DNA of 64,000 nt from Mesobacillus selenatarsenatis SF-1 (GTDB lineage Bacteria; Bacillota; Bacilli; Bacillales; Cytobacillaceae), in the NCBI RefSeq assembly GCF_000813125.1, contig NZ_BASE01000012.1, positions 1-64,000 of the forward strand. Direction: 5' to 3'. The translations under genes and the position numbers were made by a program. This document shows positions 26,980-35,876 of this stretch, piece by piece. Under the pieces are notes generated by a model. It had not been told where the DNA came from, ran no database searches, and was given only the letters and a program-made list of their open reading frames with translations. The first letter of the stretch is position 1. Each line of letters opens with the position of its first letter.

Positions 26980-27807
26980 TTATTTTGCATTGGCCAAAAT
27001 GGCCTGCTGCACTGTTCCATAAGTGTTTAATTTGGAGAAGTCGACTCCCGTGTTGATGACATCGATTGCAAGTTCAGGGCGTATGCCTGTCAGCATTGTC
27101 TCGATGCCGATCAGCCTCAGTACTTTATTGATATTGAAGATGCGTGCTGCGATTTCTGCATCGATCATGGCGATTCCTGAGAAGTCGATGATCAGTTTCT
27201 TGATTCTGAGTTCGCTGATTTTTGGAATCACATGGGTCATGATATGGTCGCTGCGTTCGAAATCGAACTCGCCGATCAGTGGCAGGATGGCCATGTCCTC
27301 TTCGAGCGGAACAATTGGTGATGACAGCTCAGTGATGATTTTTTGGTTCCTTTTGTTTTGTTCGCTTGCAAGTCTTTCCCGCTCCATCATTGTTTCCGTG
27401 ATACTTAAATCAAGCAGGTAGCTGATTCGATTATTGACGAAAACCACTTCTTCGGTGGACAATCCCTCTCCAACAGAAATCTTTGTCAGCATTTCAATCA
27501 GCTGAAGTCGGGTTTCTGCATATGGCTTCAGAATACTGGCGAGCTCCTCATGACTAAATTGATATTCCCTTCGATTTGCTTGTCTCTCTTTAAACCAGGC
27601 AATGAACGTATCCGTTACATCTTCCTTTGACAGGTTCAGTGTATTACCGAGGAATTCCACGAATGCTTTGTTCGTACTCAACGATTGCTCGATGACTTCT
27701 GCTGGAAGAATGATTTCAAGTTTTTTCAAATTATAATCAGTAATTTCCTTACTGATTTCATCTGCATTATCTTTTAGGTGTTTAGAAAATCTTTCGATTG
27801 GATTCAC
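26980..27807 (-). CDS. RsbR-like stressosome protein with STAS domain
   Basis: 275 residues. The N-terminal 150 residues are helical, like the globin-like sensor part of RsbR paralogues. The C-terminal STAS domain (about 160-270) has the typical LIIDFSGIAMIDAEIA and LTGIRPELA motifs that carry the phosphorylated residues in RsbR. It probably senses stress upstream of sigma-B through RsbT, but rsbS and rsbT are not in this window. Two further STAS proteins lie at 32505 and 62793. Confidence 0.9.
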   Translation of the reverse strand: MNPIERFSKHLKDNADEISKEITDYNLKKLEIILPAEVIEQSLSTNKAFVEFLGNTLNLSKEDVTDTFIAWFKERQANRREYQFSHEELASILKPYAETRLQLIEMLTKISVGEGLSTEEVVFVNNRISYLLDLSITETMMERERLASEQNKRNQKIITELSSPIVPLEEDMAILPLIGEFDFERSDHIMTHVIPKISELRIKKLIIDFSGIAMIDAEIAARIFNINKVLRLIGIETMLTGIRPELAIDVINTGVDFSKLNTYGTVQQAILANAK

Positions 27808-27906
27808 AAGTTCAGCTCCTATTGATCATTCCCTAAATTATTTTTTAAATTATACCATGATACTCGTAGAAACTAGAAATTTAAGCTCCGCTTGTTGGCT
27901 ATAAAC

Positions 27907-27945
27907 AAAAGAGGAGCTTTCCACCTAGGGAATGCTCCTCTTTTT
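27907..27945 (-). terminator. Terminator of the chemoreceptor gene
   Basis: AAAAGAGGAGC ... GCTCCTCTTTTT, between the chemoreceptor gene and the RsbR-like gene. Confidence 0.85.
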
Positions 27946-28013
27946 AAGTAGTTTGCAAAGTTCCGTCTGTTTCAGATTTCTCGAATGCCCGCTTCTAGTA
28001 GAATCGATTCTTC

Positions 28014-29049
28014 TTAGGAACCATATGTTTCAATTTGCTTATTAGTTTTTTCTAGTTTCGTATCCACTTTGCTTGCCTCTTCAATATGCTTGTGAATCAG
28101 CTCGTTTACTTGGTCGAACAGGGTTTTCGTTTGAGTAAGTTCGTCCATGACTTTTTGAGAGCTGCCTTTTTGATGGTCAATCTCCACAATGACTTCACCA
28201 ACTTCAGATTCAACCTTTTTTTATGAAGGAAGAAATGCATTCCATTCCAGTTGATGCATCCTTGCTTAAATTTATACTTTTATGTATAAGTTCTGCACTA
28301 GAAGTGGCAGAATCCATATTTTCTTTAATTTCACTTTGTATGTTTGCTGTAAGGAAGCCAATATCATTTGTACTTTTTGCAGTACTCTCAGCAAGTTTCC
28401 GAACTTCTTCAGCGACAACTGCAAATCCTTTCCCGTGCTCCCCAGCTCTTGCCGCCTCAATCGATGCATTTAAGGCAAGAAGGTTTGTCTGGTCTGCTAT
28501 TTCTTTGATAACCTTCACAATCATTTCGATTTCTTTTGAGCGGTCATTCAATTTCATCATATTCTGGTATGATTCATCATAGATTTCCCCGACGCGGATA
28601 ATCAGCTGTTCAGCTTGATGAACCAGATCTCCTCCCTCATTAGCCTTCAAGACCATCTCCCTAGAAGATTGGATCAAATCATAGCCCTTATTTGATAACC
28701 CTATCGCATGATCGACAGAATCCTGACTGATATCATGCACCTTGTCAAAGTGAATCTTTATTTTACCGACCATATCCCCTAATACATAGTGCTGATTATT
28801 CACAAGTTCATGCTGTGCAATCGTACTTCCCAGCTCCTGATAGAATTTTTCGATGAACGCTTGGAAAAATGCTTCTTTTTCTCCAAACTGCGAGTACAAT
28901 TGATCGAATTTATCTTGAAGTGCCTGCTTTTCTTCTTCTACAACCTTTAACCGTTTCATTGATGTTAGCATTCTGCTTTCCCACACTTTCCCAATATCTG
29001 CATGAAAAGTATAGCAATAACATAGTTCGGTTGTGGTGATGTATATCAC
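28014..29049 (-). pseudogene. Soluble methyl-accepting chemotaxis-type receptor, frameshifted near the C-terminus
   Basis: From GTG at 29047-29049 (AGGGAG five bases upstream) the frame gives a cytoplasmic receptor without membrane helices. It has a coiled N-terminal part and the highly conserved signalling tip [20 protein letters not shown]. The frame stops at SSFIKKG at 28210. A run of seven A (minus strand; plus 28216-28222) lies just before; with six A it continues as [19 protein letters not shown] to KQIETYGS, giving 344 residues. The tip that contacts CheA/CheW is intact, so it may still work, or the frameshift may be a sequencing error. Confidence 0.75.
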
Positions 29050-29365
29050 AATAGCTCCCTAAAAAAGAACACAACGGATTATACTCCACTCGAATGAAAG
29101 TAAGTAGTTCAGATAGCGTGGAGAAATAATAGAATTAGCAGCGGAAGTCGCTATGAAATCGTAAAAGTTTTTACTCGTTTTTTTAGTGATATGTAAGGGG
29201 TATTCCTGCTTTATTGCAGAATTAACACGAGAAATAACATACCAATTAACAGGGTGACGATAGCTATTGTCACTTCATTATTATAAATTCGATTATGGTT
29301 GTTATTGAGGTGTTAAAAAAAAGGACTAGGTAATTTATTTTATAAATAAAGAAAAAATCGCTCTT

Positions 29366-29397
29366 GTTCCGTTAACGGGCAGGATAATTGAAAAAGG
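29366..29397 (+). repeat. CER tail fragment, opposite orientation
   Basis: GTTCCGTTAACGGGCAGG followed by ATAATTGAAAAAGG matches the reverse complement of the tail of other copies. It is the only copy outside the two accessory blocks and the only one facing the plus strand. Confidence 0.55.
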
Positions 29398-29422
29398 CAA
29401 CCTAAAAATTAGGCTGCCTTTT
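29393..29422 (+). terminator. Hairpin upstream of the DinB gene
   Basis: AAAGGCA-A-CCTAA, loop AAA, TTAGG-C-TGCCTTTT. Confidence 0.6.
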
Positions 29423-29524
29423 CTGTATCTAATTACATTGTAACATTAATTTCCAATTAATATCAGTCTATATTTATTTAAATAAATTGATAACCTTGAT
29501 ATAGATTTGTTAGGAGGTATTTGG

Positions 29525-30046
29525 ATGATAGACTATCGGATTAAAAACATTGGGGATTTCTCACCAAAGGTTGGTGAACTTGCATCTATGTTAGAACATA
29601 CAAGAGCAGTTACATTGGAAGAGGTAAAGGATTTAAGTGAAGAAGAATTGGATTTTTTGGTAGATGAAGGTTCTAATACTATTGGTTCGCTTTTACTCCA
29701 TATCGCCTCAATTGAATTTGTCCATCAGGTAATTTCATTTAAAAACCGAGATATTAATGAGTTGGAGCTTAAACAATGGAAATCCGCACTAGAACTTGGT
29801 GGAGATGCCAGAAAAACAATTAATAGAAATACTGTTAATTATTATATTAATGAATTGTCTAAAGTCAGAGAGAAGACTTTAAAGAAACTCAAAGAATTAA
29901 ATGATGAGTGGTTATTCGAGGAGAAGGAATGGGGAAATGGAGTTCCCTATAATAATTATTACCTTTGGTTTCACGTATTTGAAGATGAAATTAATCATCG
30001 TGGTCAAATTAGAACGATTAAACGTATGCTCATAAAAAACAAATAA
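29525..30046 (+). CDS. DinB-like metalloprotein
   Basis: 173 residues from ATG at 29525, seven bases after AGGAGG. DinB four-helix fold with metal-binding His in LLLHIASIEF (about residue 62) and HVFEDEINHRGQI (about 147-159). DinB/YfiT proteins include thiol-transferases with bacillithiol; the substrate here is unknown. A second DinB gene lies at 36762. Confidence 0.88.
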   Translation: MIDYRIKNIGDFSPKVGELASMLEHTRAVTLEEVKDLSEEELDFLVDEGSNTIGSLLLHIASIEFVHQVISFKNRDINELELKQWKSALELGGDARKTINRNTVNYYINELSKVREKTLKKLKELNDEWLFEEKEWGNGVPYNNYYLWFHVFEDEINHRGQIRTIKRMLIKNK

Positions 30047-30084
30047 GATTTTCCTTAATGGGGCTTTAATGAAATAATATCCCT

Positions 30085-30118
30085 AAAAAGCTCAGAGCAA
30101 TAAACTCTGAGCTTTTTT
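30085..30118 (+). terminator. Terminator of the DinB gene
   Basis: AAAAAGCTCAGAG, loop CAATAAA, CTCTGAGCTTTTTT. Confidence 0.9.
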
Positions 30119-30258
30119 GTGTGCTATTTGCTGTTTGATTTAAACTGTAAATTTAAATGTTATTCATATTGTTATTTTAGGTTTTCTCCACAATAACTGA
30201 ACTACTTAGAATGAAAGGTCTGGACTTTTTTATAAAAAAGTACGCAATATACTATTGA

Positions 30259-30753
30259 TTACGATACTTCCGCTTTTGAGTCATGCCGGCTAGTAATAAC
30301 CTCAGCTTTTTCTTCCCTGCCTTCGCTCCACTTAAAGACAATGGCTCCAGCTATTATGACGAGTACACCGAGGAATTGTTGGAAAGTAAACGGTACCTTC
30401 TCCAATCCCATCCAGCCTAATGAATCCCATAATACCGCGAACCCGAGCTGTGAAGTCAACACAATTGAGATCGCAAAGGTCGGCCCAAGATATCTTATGG
30501 CCTGAACGATGCCTGCAACGACTCCGATTCCGAGCAAGCCGCTGAACCAGTACCAACCTTTCATTTGCTGCAGATCGAACATTTTGCTCCCCTCAAAGAA
30601 CAGGCCTATTATGAAGGATGCCACGAATCCTAACCCCAATACTAAGGTCGTTGTCGTCCATGAGCCCGCTTTTTCATTGACCTTGCTGTTAAAAATATTC
30701 TGCAGGCCGACAAGCGTGCCAGCCATTAATGCAAATAGTAAGCCTAAAAGCAT
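30259..30753 (-). CDS. YdcZ-type (DUF606) DMT transporter subunit 2
   Basis: 164 residues with five membrane segments and the family's GTLVGLQNIFNSKVNEKAGSW start. These half-size DMT proteins often occur as pairs forming an antiparallel dimer. Here the partner is at 31503-31928, with the YeiL-like regulator gene between them. A 25-residue charged cytoplasmic tail is present. Substrate unknown. Confidence 0.9.
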   Translation of the reverse strand: MLLGLLFALMAGTLVGLQNIFNSKVNEKAGSWTTTTLVLGLGFVASFIIGLFFEGSKMFDLQQMKGWYWFSGLLGIGVVAGIVQAIRYLGPTFAISIVLTSQLGFAVLWDSLGWMGLEKVPFTFQQFLGVLVIIAGAIVFKWSEGREEKAEVITSRHDSKAEVS

Positions 30754-30765
30754 AGTTTACCATCC

Positions 30766-31464
30766 CTATTCATAAAGATTTTCCTTAGCAAGAGACTTGA
30801 GTCCCTCCAAATCCTTGATTACAATTGCGCCATTGTCCCGTTCCACCAGGCCAGTTAAGGAGAATTCCTTGATGACTCGGTTAAGATGGCGGTAGCTTGT
30901 TCCAATTAAATTGGCAATGTCGGTGAGATTCGATGTACTGACCCTCCCATTGACCAGCGCTTCGTTTTCATCATAGGCGACAGATACGAGATAGCTTGCC
31001 AGCCTCGTTTCAACAGGATATAAAATGTTATGCCGCATGAACTGGGATTTGATATAAAACTTCCTTGTAATGATTTTCAGCAAAAATTGCAGGAATGGCG
31101 AGTGATCTTTTAATAATCTTCGCAGCACAGTTTGCCTGACTCCGATCATGATGACAGGAGAAACTGCCTCAACGGTATTGATCGTATCAATTTCCTGAAC
31201 ATACTCAATATCCCCAATGACTTCAAGCGGAGTTTTAAAGGATAGGATCAATGTCTTACCCTCTTCTGAAGTGGTAAAAATCTTCACTTTCCCCTTAACC
31301 AGTATATAGAGATATTCGACAGCCTCACCCTGGGAACAGATTTGTTCCCCTTTATCAAATTCAAATATAGTTAGGTAAGGAAGAATCTCCTCACTAAATA
31401 ATGATTGTATCTGGTGAGACACCAAATACGTTTCTATCTGTTCTGGTCCTTTTAATTCTTTCAT
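30766..31464 (-). CDS. Crp/Fnr-family regulator, YeiL-like
   Basis: 232 residues from ATG at 31462-31464 (AGGA upstream). A cyclic-nucleotide-binding-like beta-roll (about 25-120: YLYILVKGKVKIFTTSEEGKTLIL) and a C-terminal winged helix with NLTDIANLIGTSYRHLNRVIKEF. The recognition helix and the GLVERDNGAIVIKDLEGLKSLA end look like E. coli YeiL. There are no N-terminal FNR-type cysteines. Sandwiched between two YdcZ genes, it probably regulates them; a perfect palindrome at 31989-32002 is a candidate site. Confidence 0.88.
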   Translation of the reverse strand: MKELKGPEQIETYLVSHQIQSLFSEEILPYLTIFEFDKGEQICSQGEAVEYLYILVKGKVKIFTTSEEGKTLILSFKTPLEVIGDIEYVQEIDTINTVEAVSPVIMIGVRQTVLRRLLKDHSPFLQFLLKIITRKFYIKSQFMRHNILYPVETRLASYLVSVAYDENEALVNGRVSTSNLTDIANLIGTSYRHLNRVIKEFSLTGLVERDNGAIVIKDLEGLKSLAKENLYE

Positions 31465-31502
31465 ACGCTTTCCTGCCCCTTTAAACTTGTTAATCCCTTC
31501 GA

Positions 31503-31928
31503 TTACCAACCCAGGATCATCACACCTGCTAACATCATTGTAATGCCAATCAGCTGCGGCATCCTCATTTTTTGTTTCTTTACGCCGAACCATCCATTCC
31601 GGTCAATCAGGAAGGTCATCCCAAGCTGGGCAATCAACATCGCAGAAACAGTTAGAGTGACGCCAATAAAATGGATCGCAGTTACGTTACTAAAGACAAC
31701 AATAGCCCCAAATGTACCTCCAATCAAATAAAGCGGCCTCACTTTTCTGAGCCCCTGCCATTGCCCTTTTACAGCAAAAATCAAGACAAACAGAGCAGCT
31801 AAAAAACCCGTAAGTTGGGTAATCGAAGCCGTCTGCCATGTACCAATATCCTGGCTGATCCTCGCATTAGCCACTCCCTGCAACGTGATAAAAGCTCCCC
31901 CTAAAAAAGCAAAAATTAAACCTTTCAT
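31503..31928 (-). CDS. YdcZ-type (DUF606) DMT transporter subunit 1
   Basis: 141 residues from ATG at 31926-31928 (GGGGAG five to six bases upstream). Five membrane segments and the AFLGGAFITLQGVANARISQDIG start of this family. First gene of the three-gene YdcZ / regulator / YdcZ transcript. Confidence 0.9.
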   Translation of the reverse strand: MKGLIFAFLGGAFITLQGVANARISQDIGTWQTASITQLTGFLAALFVLIFAVKGQWQGLRKVRPLYLIGGTFGAIVVFSNVTAIHFIGVTLTVSAMLIAQLGMTFLIDRNGWFGVKKQKMRMPQLIGITMMLAGVMILGW

Positions 31929-31988
31929 TTCTCTCTCCCCAAACCTCATGTTTGTATTAATTAAATGACAGAATAAGAGGGTTCGGGA

Positions 31989-32002
31989 AGGACATATGTC
32001 CT
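31989..32002. promoter_or_regulatory. Perfect 14-bp palindrome, candidate regulator site
   Basis: AGGACATATGTCCT, 60 bp upstream of the first codon of the YdcZ operon. Position and symmetry fit a Crp/Fnr-type dimer site. Confidence 0.5.
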
Positions 32003-32032
32003 AAAACAAGCTATATTTGTTTTAACACATAA

Positions 32033-32060
32033 AAAACGCCTGTACAATGACAGGCGTTTT
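32033..32060. terminator. Terminator after the small lipoprotein gene
   Basis: AAAACGCCTGT, loop ACAATG, ACAGGCGTTTT. Confidence 0.9.
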
Positions 32061-32068
32061 CCTCATAA

Positions 32069-32296
32069 TTAATTGTTATTTTCTTCACTAGGCTCTTCAT
32101 CTAAATCTGGTTCTTCTTCATCAGGATTTTCTTCACTAGGCTCTTCAGTTACATCTGGTTCTTGATTATCTTCCTGCTCTTCTATGTTTTCCATATTATT
32201 TTCATCTTCCGGTGGCGGCTCTTCATCTGCAGAACAACCGGCCAACATAATTCCTGCACCTAATGGGATAGACAATAGTACATTTTTGAATTTCAT
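32069..32296 (-). CDS. Small acidic lipoprotein
   Basis: 75 residues: lipoprotein signal with lipobox MLAGC (Cys 21), then a mature part made almost only of Glu, Asp, Pro and Asn, with EEPSEEN appearing twice (EEPSEENP, EEPSEENNN). Disordered surface lipoprotein of unknown role. Confidence 0.8.
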   Translation of the reverse strand: MKFKNVLLSIPLGAGIMLAGCSADEEPPPEDENNMENIEEQEDNQEPDVTEEPSEENPDEEEPDLDEEPSEENNN

Positions 32297-32470
32297 TTTC
32301 TATCATCTCCTATTCTACGATGTATGTTCCTTCATTTCTTTCCCTTTATAGAAGAATATAAACTTGTTTTATGTGGCGGTGGTTGTTTTAAGAGAGGTGT
32401 ATCTCAAAGCTTAAAAGATTGGTGATTTCTTAATTGTCTGCGGAGAAAAGCTTGCAGTACTATAAGAAAA

Positions 32471-32497
32471 AGCTGAACCGGGAATTTCCGGTTCAGC
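32471..32497 (-). terminator. Terminator of the STAS gene
   Basis: AGCTGAACCGG, loop, CCGGTTCAGCT followed by a T-run on the minus strand. Confidence 0.88.
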
Positions 32498-32504
32498 TCC
32501 ATGA

Positions 32505-33497
32505 TTAATTCTTTTTAACCAATTCGTATCCATTCTGCTGGATGGCGTATTCGACGCCTTGCTGCAGGCTTGAAAAGGATTGGATTCCCTCGATTTTTAC
32601 ATTAGAACTTAAGATTTGGATGCTTAGTTCCGCTGACACACCGACAATAAAACATTGTCCACCAATCAAGCGTACTGATTGGATTAATTTTTGAATACCA
32701 TGAATTGTGTACGGGTCGACCTGCTTAATGCCCGTTAAATCAATTAATAAGTATTTAGCTTTCAGCCTGGTGAGTTCCACTAATGCTTTTTCCATCAAGT
32801 TGCTGATCCGCTCTTCGTTATATTGGCCAATCAACGGGATGACGAGAATGCCATTCAGAACCGGAATCACTGGAGATGAAAGCTCTTGGACCAGAGAGTT
32901 CAGCTCTTCCGTCCGGGCCTCTACCTTCTTTTCCAATTCCATGATACTTTCCTGTTCTTTCTTTCTTGCAAGTTCATGGATGTTATGCGAAATGGTCACT
33001 GTAGATGGAAAGATTTCAATCTCATCATATTCATGGCCTTCCTGCTGGCTTTTCGTCATTTTATACCACACGTCTTGCTTGAATAGTCCGCTGAAAATAC
33101 CAGCCCAATGGCTTGGCAGCAATACTCCGGCCTTATTTTTACCAGCCAGCTTGAAAATACGGTGTTCCCAGCTATTGCGGATTCTCACGACAGCTCTCTT
33201 CTCTTCATAAGAGTAATCATGAATTTCGAATACTCCCCAGCCTGCGCTTTTGTAGATATCACTATATTCATTCAGCAACTCTACCACATCGGTCCTGCCC
33301 TCATAATATGAGCTAACAAGATTGCCCATGCGGAAACCGGTCACTTCATAGACAGTAGTTGACACATCACTTCCGGAAATTTCTTCAATCGTATTCAGGA
33401 ATAACTCGATCGCCGAATCCCAGAAAAGCAAAGCAGGGGCGCCATCAAATGTAAGCTCCCCTTCCTGGCTATTCCATACAAACTCATTTTTGTTCAC
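32505..33497 (-). CDS. RsbR-like STAS protein with a V4R-like N-terminal domain
   Basis: 330 residues. The N-terminal 190 residues resemble a heme/ligand sensor of V4R type (LFLNTIEEISGSDVSTTVYEVTGFRMG, SWEHRIFKLAGKNKAG). A coiled-coil linker (ARKKEQESIMELEKKVEARTEELNSLVQ) leads to a C-terminal STAS domain with LLIDLTGIKQVDPYTIHG and FIVGVSAELS. The LTGxRPE motif of classical RsbR is changed to VGVSAELS, so one phosphorylation site may be lost. A stand-alone sensor feeding a stressosome is likely. Confidence 0.85.
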   Translation of the reverse strand: MNKNEFVWNSQEGELTFDGAPALLFWDSAIELFLNTIEEISGSDVSTTVYEVTGFRMGNLVSSYYEGRTDVVELLNEYSDIYKSAGWGVFEIHDYSYEEKRAVVRIRNSWEHRIFKLAGKNKAGVLLPSHWAGIFSGLFKQDVWYKMTKSQQEGHEYDEIEIFPSTVTISHNIHELARKKEQESIMELEKKVEARTEELNSLVQELSSPVIPVLNGILVIPLIGQYNEERISNLMEKALVELTRLKAKYLLIDLTGIKQVDPYTIHGIQKLIQSVRLIGGQCFIVGVSAELSIQILSSNVKIEGIQSFSSLQQGVEYAIQQNGYELVKKN

Positions 33498-33709
33498 CTT
33501 TATCTGATGGTTAGAATGTCCAATTTTAATACTCCCTCAATAGTATGAATTATTTCCATTCTAACTAAAACGATAATAGAATGCCAATATGCTGGTCTAA
33601 AAATCATATGGAAATATAGGAACGTACCATTGACCTATACTAACTAGCTTAAATGCATACTTTAGCACCAGAACATTTATTTACCTACTTTAATAGATTA
33701 CCTTTATTT

Positions 33710-33886
33710 TTATTTCAACAAATTAGCGATCATGATAAAGAGTATCGATAGGGTAAAGAAACCAATCATGAAATAGCCAAAATACCTTAGCGGTTTAGGT
33801 AACTTTTTCAGATTTACATCAGTTGGGATTCCTTCGATTTTGCTCATATGTTCCATTGCATCATTAATAGGCTTTTTATCCGACAT
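33710..33886 (-). CDS. Small single-helix membrane protein
   Basis: 58 residues from ATG at 33884-33886 (GGAG seven bases upstream). Cytoplasmic N-terminal 33 residues, then a membrane helix (YFGYFMIGFFTLSILFIMIA). Unknown function. Confidence 0.7.
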   Translation of the reverse strand: MSDKKPINDAMEHMSKIEGIPTDVNLKKLPKPLRYFGYFMIGFFTLSILFIMIANLLK

Positions 33887-33981
33887 GATAACACTCCTTA
33901 TTATTCCACATTTACTATCAAATTTAGGACACACTGTTAAAAGTTCCGTTGGGACATAAATGAAAAAATCAAGCCTTCAAT

Positions 33982-34341
33982 TTATATTAAGAAAACGGCA
34001 ATTAAAATGATGGATATCCCTGCGATTGTAAGGATATCCTGTCGCTGACTGCTGCCTTGGTTTTTAACGATTTGTTCTTTCTCGTATTGTTTGTGAATCT
34101 TATGGTGCAGATGTTCATCGCCCGGTATCTCGGGTGCTTGCACACCCATTAGCCCTCTTCCTCCAAAGTAAACGAGCTTGTGAAAAGGCAAAGCAGCAAA
34201 TAAGAGTATAAAACCTAATATCAATCCCCATATCCCAACCATATTACCATCGAATTTCCCAATCATAAGAAATAAAATTAGGAAAAGAGCTGCATAACTG
34301 CCGATCACTATATAGAAGCTTAGCTTTAAACTTCTCTTCAT
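33982..34341 (-). CDS. Three-helix membrane protein, unknown
   Basis: 119 residues with membrane segments at about 8-27, 34-56 and 103-119; the loop between (residues 60-100) is His- and Lys-rich (HLHHKIHKQYEKEQ). No family assigned. Confidence 0.7.
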   Translation of the reverse strand: MKRSLKLSFYIVIGSYAALFLILFLMIGKFDGNMVGIWGLILGFILLFAALPFHKLVYFGGRGLMGVQAPEIPGDEHLHHKIHKQYEKEQIVKNQGSSQRQDILTIAGISIILIAVFLI

Positions 34342-34506
34342 CTGAATTCACCTCTTTTTACATACGAAACTCATCTGCAAAAAGTTCCCAATTATTTTTC
34401 AGCGAACAAGGGGAAATATCGCTGATGAATCAACATTACAAGTAGATTTAATAATGTGCTTGTCTACCCCATTCGATATCTTTTTTTCAGGCCATACGAG
34501 CTGAAA

Positions 34507-34538
34507 AAAAGCGGTTACCCTAAAGGATGACCGCTTTT
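34507..34538 (-). terminator. Terminator
   Basis: AAAAGCGGT ... ACCGCTTTT, about 100 bp past the CMD gene. Confidence 0.75.
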
Positions 34539-34636
34539 AGGAAGTATATTATTAATAAATGCCAGGTTAACTAGTTAAAGTTCTGCCTCTAACTGTCGTT
34601 CCTTCCAGGATCAGTACTGCATGGCAATCAAAAAAC

Positions 34637-35068
34637 TTATATAGAGGTGCTCAATTCGCCTTCGGATTGCAGTTTCATAATCGCTCCAAAATATTGTGAA
34701 GCGGTGGTAAAGGAAATAAAGGCAATGAGCTCGCTAATTTCTTCTTCAGTCAAGCTGTCCTGTAATACATGAAAGATTGAATCAGCTATATCACCCCTCT
34801 GCATTAAAAATACTTCCGCAAATCCAACCGCGATCGACGTTTTTTCATCGAATTTTTCTGGATCCGGTCTGCCTTTTGCTTTACAATACTCACATCCATT
34901 GCGTTGAGCCAGTGTTCGTCTCACCTGTTCTTTTAATTCGTAAGTAAGGAGTCCATCTTTTTCTAATACATTCCCTAGCTGAATCCAGCCTTGCATTACC
35001 TCTGCGTTATGACCTAATAGACGTTGAAATGGTGTATCTCCAATATTTGATTCATTTATTCTTGCCAT
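34637..35068 (-). CDS. Carboxymuconolactone decarboxylase / AhpD-like protein
   Basis: 143 residues, all helical, with the redox motif NGCEYCKAKG (C-x-x-C) and no second Cys pair. CMD/AhpD-like proteins are small peroxidase-reductase or decarboxylase-fold proteins. It is divergent from an AsnC-family regulator gene (35192), which may control it. Confidence 0.9.
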   Translation of the reverse strand: MARINESNIGDTPFQRLLGHNAEVMQGWIQLGNVLEKDGLLTYELKEQVRRTLAQRNGCEYCKAKGRPDPEKFDEKTSIAVGFAEVFLMQRGDIADSIFHVLQDSLTEEEISELIAFISFTTASQYFGAIMKLQSEGELSTSI

Positions 35069-35191
35069 TAAAATTCCCCCTTTGCTATATTTAATTATAG
35101 AAAATTAAATGCTGATTTCACATTAAACCAAGAATTAAAAATAAAGATATTTTTAACTAATTTAAGGAATTAAAGGGGAAATTCATTAAAT

Positions 35192-35632
35192 ATGAAAATT
35201 GATGATACTGACCGGAAAATTTTAGATGAATTGAGCAGAAACAGCCGACTTTCCATGAGTGAACTCGGCAGAAGAGTGAATTTATCTTCACCATCCGTAA
35301 CAGAACGGGTCAGGCAAATGGAGTCTTTTGGAATTATTAAAAACTATACATTAGAAATCGACTATGAGAAATTAGGACTGCCCATCCAATGTATTGTTGA
35401 AGCTACCGTTAAAAACGGAGATTACAAATCATTCAAGAACTATATTCAAAACCTTCCTAATGTAGAGTTTTGTTATCGGATAGCAGGAAACGCATGTTTT
35501 ATGCTTAAGCTTCATTTCGAAACTTTTTCACATGCAGAGAAATTCATTGAAGAAGTTAATCCTTATGCCCAAACGGTTACACATTTTATTTTCTCCCAAG
35601 TACCAACGACCCCGAGGAACTACACACTGTAG
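35192..35632 (+). CDS. Lrp/AsnC family transcriptional regulator
   Basis: 146 residues: N-terminal helix-turn-helix (LDELSRNSRLSMSELGRRVNLSSPSVTERV) and C-terminal RAM ligand-binding domain. AAAGGGGAAATTC lies upstream of the ATG. Likely an autoregulator of the divergent pair with the CMD gene. Confidence 0.93.
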   Translation: MKIDDTDRKILDELSRNSRLSMSELGRRVNLSSPSVTERVRQMESFGIIKNYTLEIDYEKLGLPIQCIVEATVKNGDYKSFKNYIQNLPNVEFCYRIAGNACFMLKLHFETFSHAEKFIEEVNPYAQTVTHFIFSQVPTTPRNYTL

Positions 35633-35701
35633 ACTTTAATTATTACATTCGAATCTTGCCGTCTCTTCAGAATTTGAAAGTAAATTAGCACAAAAATACC
35701 T

Positions 35702-35723
35702 GGAGACCAATATTTGGCTCCAA
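35702..35723 (+). terminator. Hairpin after the AsnC-type gene
   Basis: GGAG-A-CCAA, loop, TTGG-C-TCC; the T-tract is weak. Confidence 0.45.
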
Positions 35724-35744
35724 GCATTTATTATCTGACTGTAT

Positions 35745-35836
35745 TAAAGATTAGCACCCTATAGTTTAAGTGCATTTCTTCACAAAGTTGTACTGTTATT
35801 ACAGGAATGCTGGTCCGTTTGTTCAACAAGACAACT
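35745..35836 (-). repeat. CER, type B
   Basis: Core CCTATAGTTTAAGTGCA, then TTCTTCACAAAGTTG, TTACAGGAATGCTGG and a second core CCGTTTGTTCAACAAG 57 bp from the first. Precedes the stop of 35877-36650. Confidence 0.8.
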
Positions 35837-35876
35837 AACTTATTTTTATAACCACTCACTAAACCAACTAGTCATC

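Larger units (their letters stand above)
29050..29524. other. Intergenic region with decayed accessory sequence, 475 bp
   Basis: Holds a CER-like tail in plus orientation (29366-29397) and a hairpin (29393-29422). A minus-strand stretch could encode VTIAIVTLLIGMLFLVLIL, a membrane helix without a start signal; perhaps a gene remnant. Confidence 0.5.
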
